This document shows, in pieces, positions 1 to 12,309 of a stretch of 64,000 nt of DNA. This DNA is from Arenicola marina (lineage: Eukaryota; Annelida; Polychaeta; Arenicolidae): the NCBI GenBank assembly GCA_964019135.1, contig OZ025263.1, positions 35,752,133-35,816,132 of the forward strand, written 5' to 3'. The notes beneath the pieces were generated by a model. That model saw only the letters and a list, made by a program, of their open reading frames with translations, made no database searches and had not been told where the DNA came from. Each line of letters starts with the position of its first letter. The stretch's first letter is position 1. Position numbers and translations under genes: made by a program.

Positions 1-3000
1 ATACGGCCCCCTCTCTCTAAGTATACGGCCATCTCTCTCTAAGTATACGGCCACCTCTCTCTAAGTATACGGCCCCCTCTCTCTAAGTATACGGCCACCT
101 CTCTCTAAGTATACGGCCACCTCTCTCTAAGTATACGGCCACCTCTCTCTAAGTATACGGCCACCTCTCTCTAAGTATACGGCCACCTCTCTCTAAGTAT
201 ACGGCCACCTCTCTCTAAGTATACGGCCATCTCTCTCTAAGTATACGGCCCCCTCTCTCTAAGTATACGGCCACCTCTCTCTAAGTATACGGCCACCTCT
301 CTCTAAGTATACGGTCACCTCTCTCTAAGTATACGGTCACCTTTCTGCAATTATACGGCCACCTCTCTCTAAGTATACGGTCACCTCTCTCTAAGTATAC
401 GGTCACCTTTCTGCAATTATACGGCCATCTCTCTCTAAGTATACGGCCACTTCTCTCTAAGTATACGGCCACCTCTCTCTAAGTATACGGTCACCTTTCT
501 GCAATTATACGGCCATCTCTCTCTAAGTATACGGCCACCTCTCTCTAAGTATACGGCCACCTCTCTCTAAGTATACGGCCACCTCTCTAAGTATACGGCC
601 ACCTCTCTCTAAGTATACGGCCACCTCTCTCTAAGTATACGGCCATCTCTCTCTAAGTATACGGCCCCCTCTCTCGAAGTATACGGCCACCTCTCTCTAA
701 GTATACGGCCCCCTCTCTCTAAGTATACGGCCACCTCTCTCTAAGTATACCGCCACCTCTCTCTAAGTATACGGCCACCTCTCTCTAAGTATACGGCCAC
801 CTCTCTCTAAGTATACGGCCACCTCTCTCTAAGTATACGGTCACCTCTCTCTAAGTATACGGTCACCTTTCTGCAATTATACGGCCACCTCTCTCTAAGT
901 ATACGGCCACCTCTCTCTAAGTATACGGCCACCTCTCTAAGTATACGGCCACCTCTCTCTAAGTATACGGCCACCTCTCTCTAAGTATACGGCCATCTCT
1001 CTCTAAGTATACGGCCCCCTCTCTCTAAGTATACGGCCACCTCTCTCTAAGTATACGGCCCCCTCTCTCTAAGTATACGGCCACCTCTCTCTAAGTATAC
1101 CGCCACCTCTCTCTAAGTATACCGCCACCTCTCTCTAAGTATACGGCCACCTCTCTCTAAGTATACGGCCACCTCTCTCTAAGTATACGGCCACCTCTCT
1201 CTAAGTATACGGCCACCTCTCTCTAAGTATACGGCCACCTCTCTCTAAGTATACGGCCACCTCTCTAAGTATAGGGCCACCACTTTCTAAGTATACGGCC
1301 CCCTCTCTCTAAGTATACGGCCACCTCTCTCTAAGTATACGGTCACCTCTCTCTAAGTATACGGCCACCTCCATCTAAGTATACGGCCATCTCTCTCTAA
1401 GTATACGGCCCCCTCTCTCTAAGTATACGGCCACCTCTCTCTAAGTATACGGCCACCTCTCTCTAAGTATACGGTCACCTTTCTGCAATTATACGGCCAC
1501 CTCTCTCTAAGTATACGGCCCCCTCTCTCTAAGTATACGGTCACCTTTCTGCAAGTATACGGCCACCTCTCTCTAAGTATACGGCCACCTCTCTCTAAGT
1601 ATACGGCCACCTCTCTAAGTATAGGGCCACCACTTTCTAAGTATATGGCCCCCTCTCTCTAAGTATACGGCCCCCACTTTCTAAGTATACAGCCACCTTT
1701 CTGTAAGTATACGGCCCCCTCTCTCTAAGTATACGGCCACCTTTCTGTAAGTATACGGCCCCCTCTCTCTAAGTATACGGCCCCCACTTTCTAAGTATAC
1801 AGCCACCTCTCTCTAAGTATACGGCTCCCTCTCTCTAAGTATACGGCCACCTCTCTCTAAGTATACGGCCACCTCTCTCTAAGTATACGGCCCCCTCTCT
1901 CTAAGTATACGGCCACCTCTCTCTAAGTATACGGCCATCTCTCTCTAAGTAAACGGCCATCTCTCTCTAAGTATACGGCCACGTCTCTCTAAGTATACGG
2001 CCACCTCTCTCTAAGTATACGGCCCCCTCTCTCTAAGTATACGGCCACCTCTCTCTAAGTATACGGCCACTTCTCTCTAAGTATACGGCCACCTCTCTCT
2101 AAGTATACGGCCCTCTCTCTCTAAGTATACGGCCACCTCTCTCTAAGTATACGGCCACCTCTCTCTAAGTATACGGCCACCTCTCTCTAAGTATACGGCC
2201 ACCTCTCTCTAAGTATACGGCCACCTCTCTCTAAGTATACGGCCCCCTCTCTCTAAGTATACGGCCCCCTCTCTCTAAGTATACGGCCACCTCTCTCTAA
2301 GTATACGGCCCCCTCTCTCTAAGTATACGGCCACTTCTCTCTAAGTATACGGCCACCTCTCTCTAAGTATACGGCCACCTCTCTCTAAGTATACGGCCCC
2401 CTCTCTCTAAGTATACGGCCACCTCTCTCTAAGTATACAGCCACCTCTCTCTAAGTATACGGCTCCCTCTCTCTAAGTATACGGCCACCTCTCTCTAAGT
2501 ATACGGCCACCTCTCTCTAAGTATACGGCCCCCTCTCTCTAAGTATACGGCCACCTTTCTCTAAGTATACGGCCACTTCTCTCTAAGTATACGGCCACCT
2601 CTCTCTAAGTATACGGCCACCTCTCTCTAAGTATACGGCCACCTCTCTCTAAGTATACGGCCACCTCTCTCTAAGTATACGGCCCCCTCTCTCTAAGTAT
2701 ACGGCCCCCTCTCTCTAAGTATACGGCCACCTCTCTCTAAGTATACGGCCCCCTCTCTCTAAGTATACGGCCACCTCTCTCTAAGTATACGGCCACTTCT
2801 CTCTAAGTATACGGCCACCTCTCTCTAAGTATACGGCCATCTCTCTCTAAGTAAACGGCCATCTCTCTCTAAGTATACGGCCACGTCTCTCTAAGTATAC
2901 GGCCACCTCTCTCTAAGTATACGGCCCCCTCTCTCTAAGTATACGGCCACCTCTCTCTAAGTATACGGCCACTTCTCTCTAAGTATACGGCCACCTTTCT

Positions 3001-5030
3001 CTAAGTATACGGCCACCTCTCTCTAAGCATACGGCCACCTCTCTCTAAGTATACGGCCCCCTCTCTCTAAGTATACGGCCACCTCTCTCTAAGTATACGG
3101 CCACTTCTCTCTAAGTATACGGCCACCTTTCTCTAAGTATATGGCCCCCTCTCTCTAAGTATACGGCCACCTCTCTCTAAGTATACGGCCACCTCTCTCT
3201 AAGTATACGGCCCCCTCTCTCTAAGTATACGGCCACCTCTCTCTAAGTATACGGCCACTTCTCTCTAAGTATACGGCCACCTTTCTTTAAGTATATGGCC
3301 ACCTCTCTCTAAGTATACGGCCACCTCTCTCTAAGTATACGGCCACCTCTCTCTAAGTATACGGCCACCTCTCTCTAAGTATACGGCCATCTCTCTCTAA
3401 GTATACGGCCATCTCTCTCTAAGTATACGGCCACCTCTCTCTAAGTATACGGCCACCTCTCTCTAAGTATACGGCCACCTCTCTCTAAGTATACGGCCAC
3501 TTCTCTCTAAGTATACGGCCACCTCTCTCTAAGTATACGGCCACCTTTCTCTAAGTATACGGCCACCTCTCTCTAAGTATACGGCCACCACTTTCTAAGT
3601 ATACGGCCACCTCTCTCTAAGTATACGGCCACCTCTCTCTAAGTATACGGCACCCTCTCTCTAAGTATACGGTCACCTTTCTGCAAGTATACGGCCACCT
3701 CTCTCTAAGTATACGGCCACCTCTCTCTAAGTATACGGCCACCTCTCTCTAAGTATACGGCCACCTCTCTCTAAGTATACGGCCACCTCTCTCTAAGTAT
3801 ACGGCCACCTCTCTCTAAGTATACGGCCACCTCTCTCTAAGTATACGGCCACCTCTCTCTAAGTATACGGCCACCTCTCTCTAAGTATACGGCCACCTCT
3901 CTCTAAGTATACGGCCACCTCTCTCTAAGTATATGGCCACCTCTCTCTAAGTATACGGCCACTTCTCTCTAAGTATACGGCCACCTCTCTCTAAGTATAC
4001 GGCCCCCTCTCTCTAAGTATACGGTCACCTTTCTCTAAGTATATGGCCCCCTCTCTCTAAGTATACGGCCACCTCTCTCTAAGTATACGGCCACCTCTCT
4101 CTAAGTATACGGCCCCCTCTCTCTAAGTATACGGCCACCTCTCTCTAAGTATACGGCCACTTCTCTCTAAGTATACGGCCACCTTTCTCTAAGTATATGG
4201 CCACCTCTCTCTAAGTATACGGCCACCTCTCTCTAAGTATACGGCCACCTCTCTCTAAGTATACGGCCACCTCTCTCTAAGTATACGGCCATCTCTCTCT
4301 AAGTATACGGCCATCTCTCTCTAAGTATACGGCCACCTCTCTCTAAGTATACGGCCACCTCTCTCTAAGTATACGGCCACCTCTCTCTAAGTATACGGCC
4401 ACTTCTCTCTAAGTATACGGCCACCTCTCTCTAAGTATACGGCCACCTTTCTCTAAGTATACGGCCACCTCTCTCTAAGTATACGGCCACCACTTTCTAA
4501 GTATACGGCCACCTCTCTCTAAGTATACGGCCACCTCTCTCTAAGTATACGGCACCCTCTCTCTAAGTATACGGTCACCTTTCTGCAAGTATACGGCCAC
4601 CTCTCTCTAAGTATACGGCCACCTCTCTCTAAGTATACGGCCACCTCTCTCTAAGTATACGGCCACCTCTCTCTAAGTATACGGCCACCTCTCTCTAAGT
4701 ATACGGCCACCTCTCTCTAAGTATATGGCCACCTCTCTCTAAGTATACGGCCACTTCTCTCTAAGTATACGGCCCCCTCTCTCTAAGTATACGGCCACCT
4801 CTCTCTAAGTATACGGCCCCCTCTCTCTAAGTATACGGCCACCTCTCTCTAAGTATATGGCCACCTCTCTCTAAGTATACGGCCACCTCTCTCTAAGTAT
4901 ACGGCCACCTCTCTCTAAGTATACGGCCACCTCTCTCTAAGTATACGGCCACCTCTCTCTAAGTATACGGCCACCTCTCTCTAATACGGTCACCTCTCTC
5001 TAAGTATACGGCCACCTTTCTGTAAGTATA
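1..5030. repeat. 22-bp minisatellite array, ~228 units, in the 3'-most intron seen
   Basis: The core read on the plus strand is AAGTATACGGCCACCTCTCT followed by CT. Variants include CCCC for CCAC, TCACCTTTCTGCAATT, and shortened units lacking CTCT. A higher-order repeat is visible: a run with the rare CACCACTTTCT, GGCACCC and TTTCTGCAAG variants at about 3585 recurs at about 4487, an offset of ~902 bp, or 41 units. The minus strand is purine-rich. The array lies just downstream of the GTAAGT donor at 5456 of the minus-strand gene, so it is inferred to fill that gene's next intron. It continues past the left edge. The two short minus-strand open frames inside it (281-472, 1419-1610) are repeat by-products. 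Confidence 0.97.
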
Positions 5031-5264
5031 TGCTGAATAAGATTTCTTTTGACTGAGGCCAGGGTGACCGGCGGGCCCCAGAAGAAACTGATAAGCAAGA
5101 ATGCTGGAGTGAGTGAGTCTGAAGTGAGTGAGTCTGAAGCAGAGTCCAGGGCCAGATGAATCAGGTACAGTGGGAGGCGAAACTCCCGTTCATACTGGCC
5201 GCCAGGCAACAAGCGCAAGCTGCACGCATGCACCCACCCCCCCCCCCCCCACCCCCACCCCGGC

Positions 5265-5412
5265 TGACCTTGACCGGCCGCAGTCAGTCCGGGCTGACCT
5301 TGACCGGCGGTTGGCGGGCCAGTCAGACCTTGACCGGCCGCTGGCAGGCCAGGCTGACCTTGACCGGCCGCTGGCGGGCCAGGCTGACCTTGACCGGCCG
5401 CTGGCGGGCCAA
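5265..5412. repeat. 30-bp minisatellite, ~5 units, immediately downstream of the last exon
   Basis: The unit contains GGCTGACCTTGACCGGCCGC plus TGGCGGGCCA. It sits 45 bp past the donor of exon 5457-7079, inside the intron. It is a multiple of 3 bp, so it keeps several frames open and would add a false LARQRPVKVS-type tail to the exon if the splice were ignored. Confidence 0.9.
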
Positions 5413-5456
5413 GGCGGTGAGGGTGGGGGACGGACATGCACGGTGTACGGACTTAC

Positions 5457-7079
5457 GTAGGGCGCACGAGGTCGAGCGGAGGGCGAGGTACCCCGAGGGA
5501 CAGCCGCAGAGGCGGTGGTGGGGGTCGCACACCGCGTGAGGGATCACCAAGCCACAGTCCCAGTGCTCGTGACAGCGGTCGCCAAGCACGCGCCGCGCGC
5601 AACGACGGCCGCCATCTTGGACCATGTGACCGGCCAGGCACCGACACGTGCCGTACACGCAGGCACTCTCAGCCACCGCGGCGCTGCAGTCGCCGCTCAC
5701 CGCACACGTGGCGTCCCCAATCTTCCTGCGAGTGCACGTGGTACCCAGGCGCTTGTCATGGTATCCAGGTAAACAGGCGCACGTGTCATCGCGGCACGTG
5801 CTGTCATGCACGGCCGCCACGCACTCCGCGTCAGACGCGCAGGGGTCGCCCAGGGTCAAGAGGTCACACGAAACGTTGCCATTGGAAATATAGCCCACGT
5901 CACATGCGCAATGACCTGCGCGGCAGACACTGGCTGTCACTGCGCCTGCGCAGTGACTATCCACAGAGCACGTGTCTCCGAGACGCCGCATTATACACGA
6001 CGTGTTATCCCCGCTCGCCATAAAGGCCTCATCACACTCGCATATCCCTGCGCGACAGGTACTATTCCGGACGGCGGAGGAGCAATGGATGTTATCCGTA
6101 CACGTGGGATCGCCGACCTTGCGCAGGAGGCAGGCGTCCAGGGAGTCCGTCGGGTGGTATCCGACCTCACACAGACACGTTCCGTTATCACACGTACTGG
6201 AGGGCACCGCGGCAGCGCACTCCGCATGGTAAGCGCACGTGGAGTCACCTATCCGACGAAGAGTGCAGCGCGCGCCCTCTGGCGAGGGGTGGTAACCATG
6301 GAGACAGGTGCAGAGGCCGGATACACAGCTACTGTGCGTGACTGCGGCGGCGCAGTCCCGGTCCGCCGAGCACTCGCTGACCCCGACCCGCCGTAAGTCA
6401 CATGATGTATTTCCGTTCGTCGTCTCGTAACCATGGTGACAGAGACACTGGCCGCCGACACAGTGGCTGTGGAGCACAGCCGCGCCGCAGTCGGTCGCCA
6501 AAGAACACGTGTGGTCGCCTACCCTCCGCCTCACACACGTGGCATTGTCCTCGCTACCATGATAACCATCCCGACACACGCACGTGTAGTCATGACAACG
6601 GCTGTCGTTGACGGCGGCCGAGCAGTCTCGGTCGATGGTGCAGGTGTTGTCCCCGAGGCGGCGCTGCACGCAGGTGAGGTTGTCGTTGCTGGGGTAGTGG
6701 CCGAGCCGGCAGACGCACACGCCGCCCCGACACAGGCTGTCGGCCACCGCCCACCAGCAGTCCTCGTCCAACACACACGTCGCGTCGCCGATCCGGCGCA
6801 ATGCGCATGCGCTGCCGTCCGCGATGGCGTGGTAACCGATCCTACACGTGCAGAGTTTCATACCGGAAATGACGTCACCGACGCAATGGCTGTTTGATAT
6901 GACGAGCGAGCACTCGACGTTTAACGCGCAGTGGTCGCCAAGGAGATTTGGTTGGCATTGCGTATGGTTGCTATGGGGGTGGTATCCATGGTTACACATG
7001 CACGTGGCATTGAGACAGAGACTGTGGTGTACAGCACTAGTGCAATCCTGGTGTGACTGACAGCTCTCCCCCAGTCTGC
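5457..7079 (-). CDS. Internal exon: 12 tandem EB/EGF-like cysteine modules
   Basis: This is a 1623-bp (541-codon) phase 1-1 exon. The acceptor is GGTTTTTAG at 7080-7088 and the donor is GTAAGT at 5451-5456. It encodes twelve modules of ~42-50 residues with the pattern (R/K)(I/L/V)GD-x-(T)C-x4-DC-x-AV-x2-S-x-C-x4-C-x-C-x2-GY-x8-C-x-R. Each has six cysteines and many N-x-S/T sequons. Module 2 has a longer C3-C4 loop, modules 9 and 10 are slightly short, and module 8 lacks the GY pair. Such modules resemble EB (Pfam EB) or EGF-like repeats found in secreted and cell-surface invertebrate proteins; the exact family is inferred. Joining to the upstream exon gives C + GC = CGC (Arg), restoring the RR-x-G consensus. 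The open frame runs on at both ends, but the splice sites and the loss of cysteine pattern define the limits. Further exons must lie below position 1. Confidence 0.88.
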
Positions 7080-7187
7080 CTAAAAACCGTGCAAGGGTGA
7101 GGGCGGGGAGGGAGGGGGGGAGGGGGGAAAGAAACATAAATATTGAGTGCAATCTCGTGACAACTATTACGCAAAACGCTATTACTG

Positions 7188-7256
7188 CAAGTCCTGGTAT
7201 TACCGTGCGTATTATTGTGCGTATTGCTGTGCGTATTGCTGTGCGTATTGCTGTGC
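7188..7256. repeat. Short 12-bp repeat, ~5 units
   Basis: The core is GTGCGTATTGCT, degrading toward GTATTATTGTGC. It lies in the intron between the 12-module and 8-module exons. Nothing else recognisable lies between 7090 and 7500. Confidence 0.7.
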
Positions 7257-7504
7257 GGCGCCACGACTTCTCTTTGATATATAGGAACTTACTTTATCTA
7301 AGTAATACATCAAAGAGGCAAGCTTTAAATATGTGCAGCTTAACTAAACACGTGTTATCTGCCGTTGAGGCCAGCGAATGCTCGTTGTGCACAACATGTT
7401 CACATTTGTTGCACGACTACTGCGTGCCTATAACAGGTACCTCCACCGACATGCGGTTACCACACCAACACCTCGCGGCACGGGGCGACGTGTGCAGAGA
7501 GAAT

Positions 7505-8100
7505 GGACGTATCACTGGGTATAACACAGTCACGTGGCACAGGGTATAACACAGTCACGTGGCACAGGGTATAACACAGTCACGTGGCATTGGGTATGAC
7601 AGAGCCACGTGTCACTAGGTATAACACAGGGCCACGTGTCACTAGGTATAACACAGAGCCAAGTGTCATTAGGTATAACATAGAGCCACGTGTCACTAGG
7701 TATAGCACAGAGTCACGTGTCATTAGGTACAACACAGCCACGTGTCACTAGGTATAACACAGGGCCACGTGTCACTAGGCATAACACAAAGTCACGTGTC
7801 ACTAGGTATAACACAGAGCCACGCGTCACTAGGTATAACACAGAGCCAAGTGTCACTAGGTATAACACAGAGCCACGTGTCACTAGGTATAGCACAGAGT
7901 CACGTGTCACTAGGTATAACACAAAGTCACGTGTCACTAGGTATAACACAAAACCACGTGTCACTAGGTATAACACAGAGCCAAGTGTCACTAGGTATAA
8001 CACAGAGTCACGTGTCACTAGGTATAACGCAGAGTCACGTGTCACTAGGTATAACACAAAGTCACGTGTCACTAGGTATAACACAGAGCCACGTGTCACC
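7505..8100. repeat. 27-bp intronic minisatellite, each unit with a CACGTG E-box
   Basis: The unit core on the plus strand is CACGTGTCACTAGGTATAAC followed by ACAGAGC. There are about 21 units, of which I count 18 with a perfect CACGTG palindrome; the others carry CAAGTG or CACGCG. It fills most of the 1050-bp intron between exons 8130-9203 and 5457-7079. The 27-bp length keeps the plus strand open for a long SRVTRYNTE-type frame, which is not called as coding. Confidence 0.95.
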
Positions 8101-8129
8101 AAAGTACAACATAAAGATAGACAACTTAC

Positions 8130-9203
8130 GTTTGACACAGACAGCCAGAGAGTCGTCGGCATAGAAACCAGAGTTACACACACACGTGTCCAGCGAGCAG
8201 TTGCTATGGGCGACGGCGTCACTGCAGTCAGTCTGCAGATCACACGCGTCGTCGATGCGTCTCCGGACACACTGGGTCCCGTTGCCATGGGGATAGAAGC
8301 CCGAGTCGCACTGACACACGTCCTCCGTGCAGTTACTCTCGGCGACGGCGGCGCTGCAGTCGACGTGCCAGGAGCACTGGTCGCCCAGGGCGCGGCGCCG
8401 ACACAGACTGCCGCTGGCCTCGGCCTGGTGGCCCAGGTGGCACTGACACACCTGGTAGATACAGTGGCTGTGGGTGACCGCGTCACTGCAGTCCGTGTCC
8501 AGGTCGCAGGGGGAGAGGCCCACCGTGCGCAGCGAGCAGGACGCGTTGGCCGCCCCGACCTGGTACCCGGAGTCACACAGACACGTGCCGTTGGTGCAGT
8601 TGCTATGGGAGACGGCGTGGCTGCAGTCTGCGTCCGTGAGACACGTGGCGTCCCCAATACGCCGCCTCACGCAGGACGCCATGTCGGTAGTCACCTGGTA
8701 GCCGGGTACGCACAAACACGTGATGTCATCACAGAAGCTGTCGCCGACGGCGGCCGAACAGTCGCCGTCCACAGAACAGGTGGCGTCCCCTATGCGCCGC
8801 CGCTGACACCGCGTCCCGTTGTCGTACGCTTGGTATCCAGGAATACACAGACACGTCTCGTTGGCGCATGCGCTATCAGTCACAGAGTGGCTGCAGTCTG
8901 TATCCAGAAGGCACGTCTGGTCGCCGACCTTTCTCCGGACGCACAGCGTCCCGCTGTCCTCGTCGTTGTATCCGGAATCACAGAAACAGGTGCCCCCGGT
9001 GCAGTTGCTGTGTTCGACGGCGTCCTGGCAATCCAGATCCAGGGCGCACGTGGGGTCTCCGATCCAGCGCAGGTAGCAGGACGCCCTGTCGGGGGTGTAG
9101 TGGTATCCGGAGAGGCACACACACGTCCCGGAGGCGCAGCGGCTGTGGTTGACGGCGTGGAAGCAGTCCGTCTGCAGGGTGCAGGTCGGATCCAGAATGC
9201 GCC
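8130..9203 (-). CDS. Internal exon: 8 tandem EB/EGF-like cysteine modules
   Basis: This is a 1074-bp (358-codon) phase 1-1 exon. The acceptor is TCATTGCAG ending at 9204 and the donor is GTAAGT at 8124-8129. Eight modules of ~43-45 residues run without interruption, each with six cysteines and the (R)IGD-x-TC-x4-DC-x-AV-x-HS-x-C core, ending C-(V)RR. The last module ends VCVK with the split codon C|GT. The upstream exon contributes A, giving AGG (Arg), so the joint reads FL-R-RILD, matching the RR-IGD joints inside the exon. The modules show the same Asp/Cys/Gly-Tyr signature as exon 5457-7079 and the three single-module exons, so this is one gene. The product is predicted to be extracellular and disulfide-rich. 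Confidence 0.9.
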
Positions 9204-9764
9204 CTGCAATGACGAAAGAACTTGCCATGCGATATCTCCGCGAATCTCTGGCAGCCGCCACTGTCATCTGGAGCACCCCGGCGACCGGAAGTTGGCAGCC
9301 ACGGGTCAGAGGTCACCGCCACGTGCTTGGGGCAACAACTACAGCGGCACATGCTCTCTTTGCGCATGCGCTCCAGATGCCGCGACTGCTCAGTGGCTAC
9401 CATGTGCGGGGGCGAACAACAAACTGGGTGGCGATAATAGGGGATACTCCGGAGGGCGCCACCAGCTGGCCTCATCCACACAGGGCGCACGTGTCTCAGC
9501 GGGTACCTTGGTGACGAGCAGTGAACATCGTGCCAGTCTGCACTCACACTCACATAGCCGCCAATAGTGGTCTGGCCCCAGCCAGTCACTATCGACCTTA
9601 ACCGCCGCGATGGGGGGAAGCAGCAATAGGCCCCTCTCAAAAATTATGCATGCAGAGCGAAAACGAGGCGAGCCGGGTAAACGTAGTAAGCAAACCCACG
9701 TGCGCTATAGTTATGGCGGCTGCGGACGAGTGTGTTCTTTCCTGTGCTTAGTAAGGGCACAAGT

Positions 9765-9935
9765 CACGCGTTTTGTTCGGTGCCAGGCTGTTCATCCGAT
9801 GCCAGAAAAGACACGGGAATCACTTTCCATGATTTTCCCAGTGATAAGTTGATCCAGAAGCCTGAGATTTTTTGCTTAAAATCTTTCTACGAAGGAAAAT
9901 GAAATTTTGGAAACCACTGTGAGATCCCGTTTGCC
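9765..9935 (+). pseudogene. THAP-type zinc-finger relic (frameshifted fragment)
   Basis: In the frame starting at 9768 the translation gives AFCSVPGC, then a basic/polar stretch, then ITFHDFPSDK at about 9819-9848. C-x4-C followed by a FH-x-FP block is the start of a THAP (C2CH) DNA-binding domain. Past about 9865 the matching residues (a hydrophobic/basic helix, then VC) are found only in another frame, with a stop and without the expected C-x2-H, so the domain is broken. No transposase or partner exon is seen nearby. The fragment lies antisense inside an intron of the EB-module gene. THAP domains occur in host regulators and in P-element-like transposases; I cannot tell which this came from. 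Confidence 0.55.
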
Positions 9936-11365
9936 GCAAGATGTGGCCATCGCGCGATACAGAACGGTCTATGATTCTGCAAGTACTCGTATTAAGAGCT
10001 TTACAGTACAGTAAAAAATGCGGTAGGTCCATAGCAAAAGCTACTATAACCTTTGACCGATCTGTCCGGCTTTATATCGTAATTGATGATTTTTCCGTCT
10101 ATCTGCGTTCCACCGCGGTGCCTGCTTGCGTGGTACTTGATTGCCATGACTGTCACTCAATGACAGAAAAAATCTTGCATTTTCTCTCGTTCTCCACATG
10201 CCCCCACCCCCACCACTGTAGTAATGTAGTGCCCCCCCCCCTCCTCCAGTGCGTCTGCAGTGCCTGTTACATAAAGCAGGGACCGATATCAAATTTAGCG
10301 CCAAGAACTTGTCGAGTCGGTGCTCATAATTCAGCATGACGGATTTAATGCTGAATGATATCAAATAAAAAATTAGAATCTCATCTAGTCTAGAGGGGCG
10401 AGCGGTCGCTAAAGTATCGAGGTTTTCTCGGCATTCAAAAAGTTCAATACATCCATGACAACAGGTGCCAAGTCTCGAACGCTATTCTACTTTATATAAC
10501 TGTACCAAAGAACTTGCATTGTATTGTTCTGTTATTTGTGCAGTCATCTCGATCTAGGCTACGCCTACGGTGATCAGCTGATACCGACAACTTGTTTAGT
10601 CAGCTCAGCTATATTTAAGACCGGAGTTTGCAAATGTAGACCTTAATCTTTCTAAAATGTTTAACAATTGGATAGATAAATCTTGCTGGATGCTTTACAG
10701 TTCCCTTCCAAACGATTTTGTGCGAGCTAAGTGACAATTTTGGCACTTGTGTACGGATAGATCGCGATCGAAGCGCAGGTTAAACGCCATGATATAGGCC
10801 CGCGCTGCCACTGCGTGCGGGCGCCACTTGGAGGTTTCCCCTGCAAGCCTCGCTTTGGCGCAGAAATTAATTATTCATGGGGAATATTAAGAGGGGTCTA
10901 TGCCCTACGCCGCCTCAACACGGCTCCCAACTCTACCTGAATACACTTACTTGATACATGATAACACGTAGTTTGTTCAGTGACATGCTGTTAACTAGGC
11001 GTAGAGATGTCAATAAGCCGGCGAGGCGAGAAGGAGTGTTTCAGAAAGCCTCTATGTTATTTTATACTGGGCGCCTCTCAGATAGCTGACGTAAGGTCAC
11101 ACACAGCAATGACACTGCAGTGACTAGGCACAGCGTGCGCCACACGATGGGTCCCCATAGCATGCACGGGGTGACAGGGTGCCATGCGGGCAGCCATTGA
11201 CACCCCCTCCAAGCGAGGTACCAATGGTAACGAACGGCGGGGTGGAGGGGACGGGGAGGGGGAGGGGGAGGGGTCATGCTGGGGCCGGCGTGACGCTCGC
11301 CGATCCATTCACGCCACGTGTCACGTGACGCGGACAGCACGACGTCTCGCCAGGTGGTGCACGTG

Positions 11366-11379
11366 GCGCCACCTAGCGA
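11366..11379 (-). promoter_or_regulatory. CTCF-like motif
   Basis: The minus strand reads TCGCTAGGTGGCGC, 12 of 14 positions of CCASYAGRKGGCGC, including the AGGTGGCGC core. This is a pattern match only. Confidence 0.3.
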
Positions 11380-11689
11380 TTACATTTCTTTACACAGACA
11401 AAGCGAATATCAACATTCCAAGAAATACGTAAAGGAGACATTTTATCACACAATAGTCAATGTTCATGCTGAGCGATATTGTTTAATAAATTAAACTGCT
11501 ACATTATTTGCTATGTATTCGATCATTAGAAAGTACATTAAATCGTCTATTCTCGATGGATTCGACTGGTTGACATTGGTCTGGCCCGCGACTGTTATCT
11601 GTCGGTCTCAGTGGGGAATGGCCAACATATCGTCATCTTCATCCTGTGTTACTATGAAGACGACATCAGAAGCCTTCAGCTGACGGCGT

Positions 11690-11885
11690 CAGACGCCGCC
11701 AGGCGCCATCAGACGCCGTCATACGCCATCAGACGCCGTTAGACGCCGTCAGACGCCATCAGACGCCGTCATACGCCATCAGACGCCGTCAGACGCCATC
11801 AGACGCCGTCAGAGGCCATCAGACGCCATCAGACGCTATCAGACGCCGTCAGACGCCATCAGACGCCGTCAGACGCCGTCAGACC
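11690..11885. repeat. 10-bp minisatellite
   Basis: The unit is CAGACGCCRT, with CAGACGCCAT and CAGACGCCGT alternating irregularly, about 19 copies. It ends ~70 bp from the donor of exon 11956-12087, within the intron. Confidence 0.93.
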
Positions 11886-11955
11886 ATTTACCAAGCAATC
11901 ACGTGCTTGGCGTAAAGTTAGCATGGGCGTTGCGCGTTGCATGCCGGGTACTCAC

Positions 11956-12087
11956 TGAGGAAGCACGTGGTGAGGTCGTCGGAGTGGTAGTAGCCGGAGT
12001 CACAGAGACACTGGGACTGGGAGCAGTTGCTGTTGGGGATGACAGTCGTGCAGTCCACGTGGTCGCCACAGCTGTCCCCCACCAGAC
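11956..12087 (-). CDS. Internal exon: single EB/EGF-like module (module 3)
   Basis: This is a 132-bp, 44-codon phase 1-1 exon. The acceptor is GCTGACAG and the donor GTGAGT at 11950-11955. It encodes LVGDSC ... DC ... NSNC ... QCLCDSGYY ... TTCFL, with six cysteines in the same spacing as the fused modules. The upstream exon ends in C, which joins to GT as CGT (Arg), giving RLVGD. The exon ends in A, which joins to GG as AGG (Arg). Confidence 0.88.
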
Positions 12088-12309
12088 CTGTCAGCCACAA
12101 CCCACACCGCGTCAACGCGTTGTCATTAACACAGCTCATATCACCCTTTAGTAAATACCTTTAAATAACTTCCCTCGCCAAGAAATCGTAGTGATCACCT
12201 CAGCCAGTCATGTTGTAGATGATACGAGTGTGTACCTTCAAGTAACGCTACCAGGAAACATCGACAAAAAGAGAAATGCACTGCGGGAATGCAGTTGTTA
12301 TACGCGGTT

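Larger units (their letters stand above)
9600..11680. other. Intronic sequence, mostly unique
   Basis: This lies inside the 2.75-kb intron between exons 11956-12087 and 8130-9203. Apart from the THAP relic at 9765-9935 I see no exon, RNA gene or clear transposon. A CTCF-like motif lies at 11366-11379 on the minus strand. C-rich and G-rich tracts occur at 10200-10245 and 11235-11272. Confidence 0.6.

Noticed and set aside
1..5030. CRISPR-like evenly spaced repeats
   Set aside because: Units are contiguous 22-mers without unique spacers, and the context is a eukaryotic intron.
7690..9567. 625-codon plus-strand frame
   Set aside because: The first part is the 27-bp minisatellite and the rest is the antisense of the 8-module exon, whose minus strand has the cysteine pattern and splice sites.
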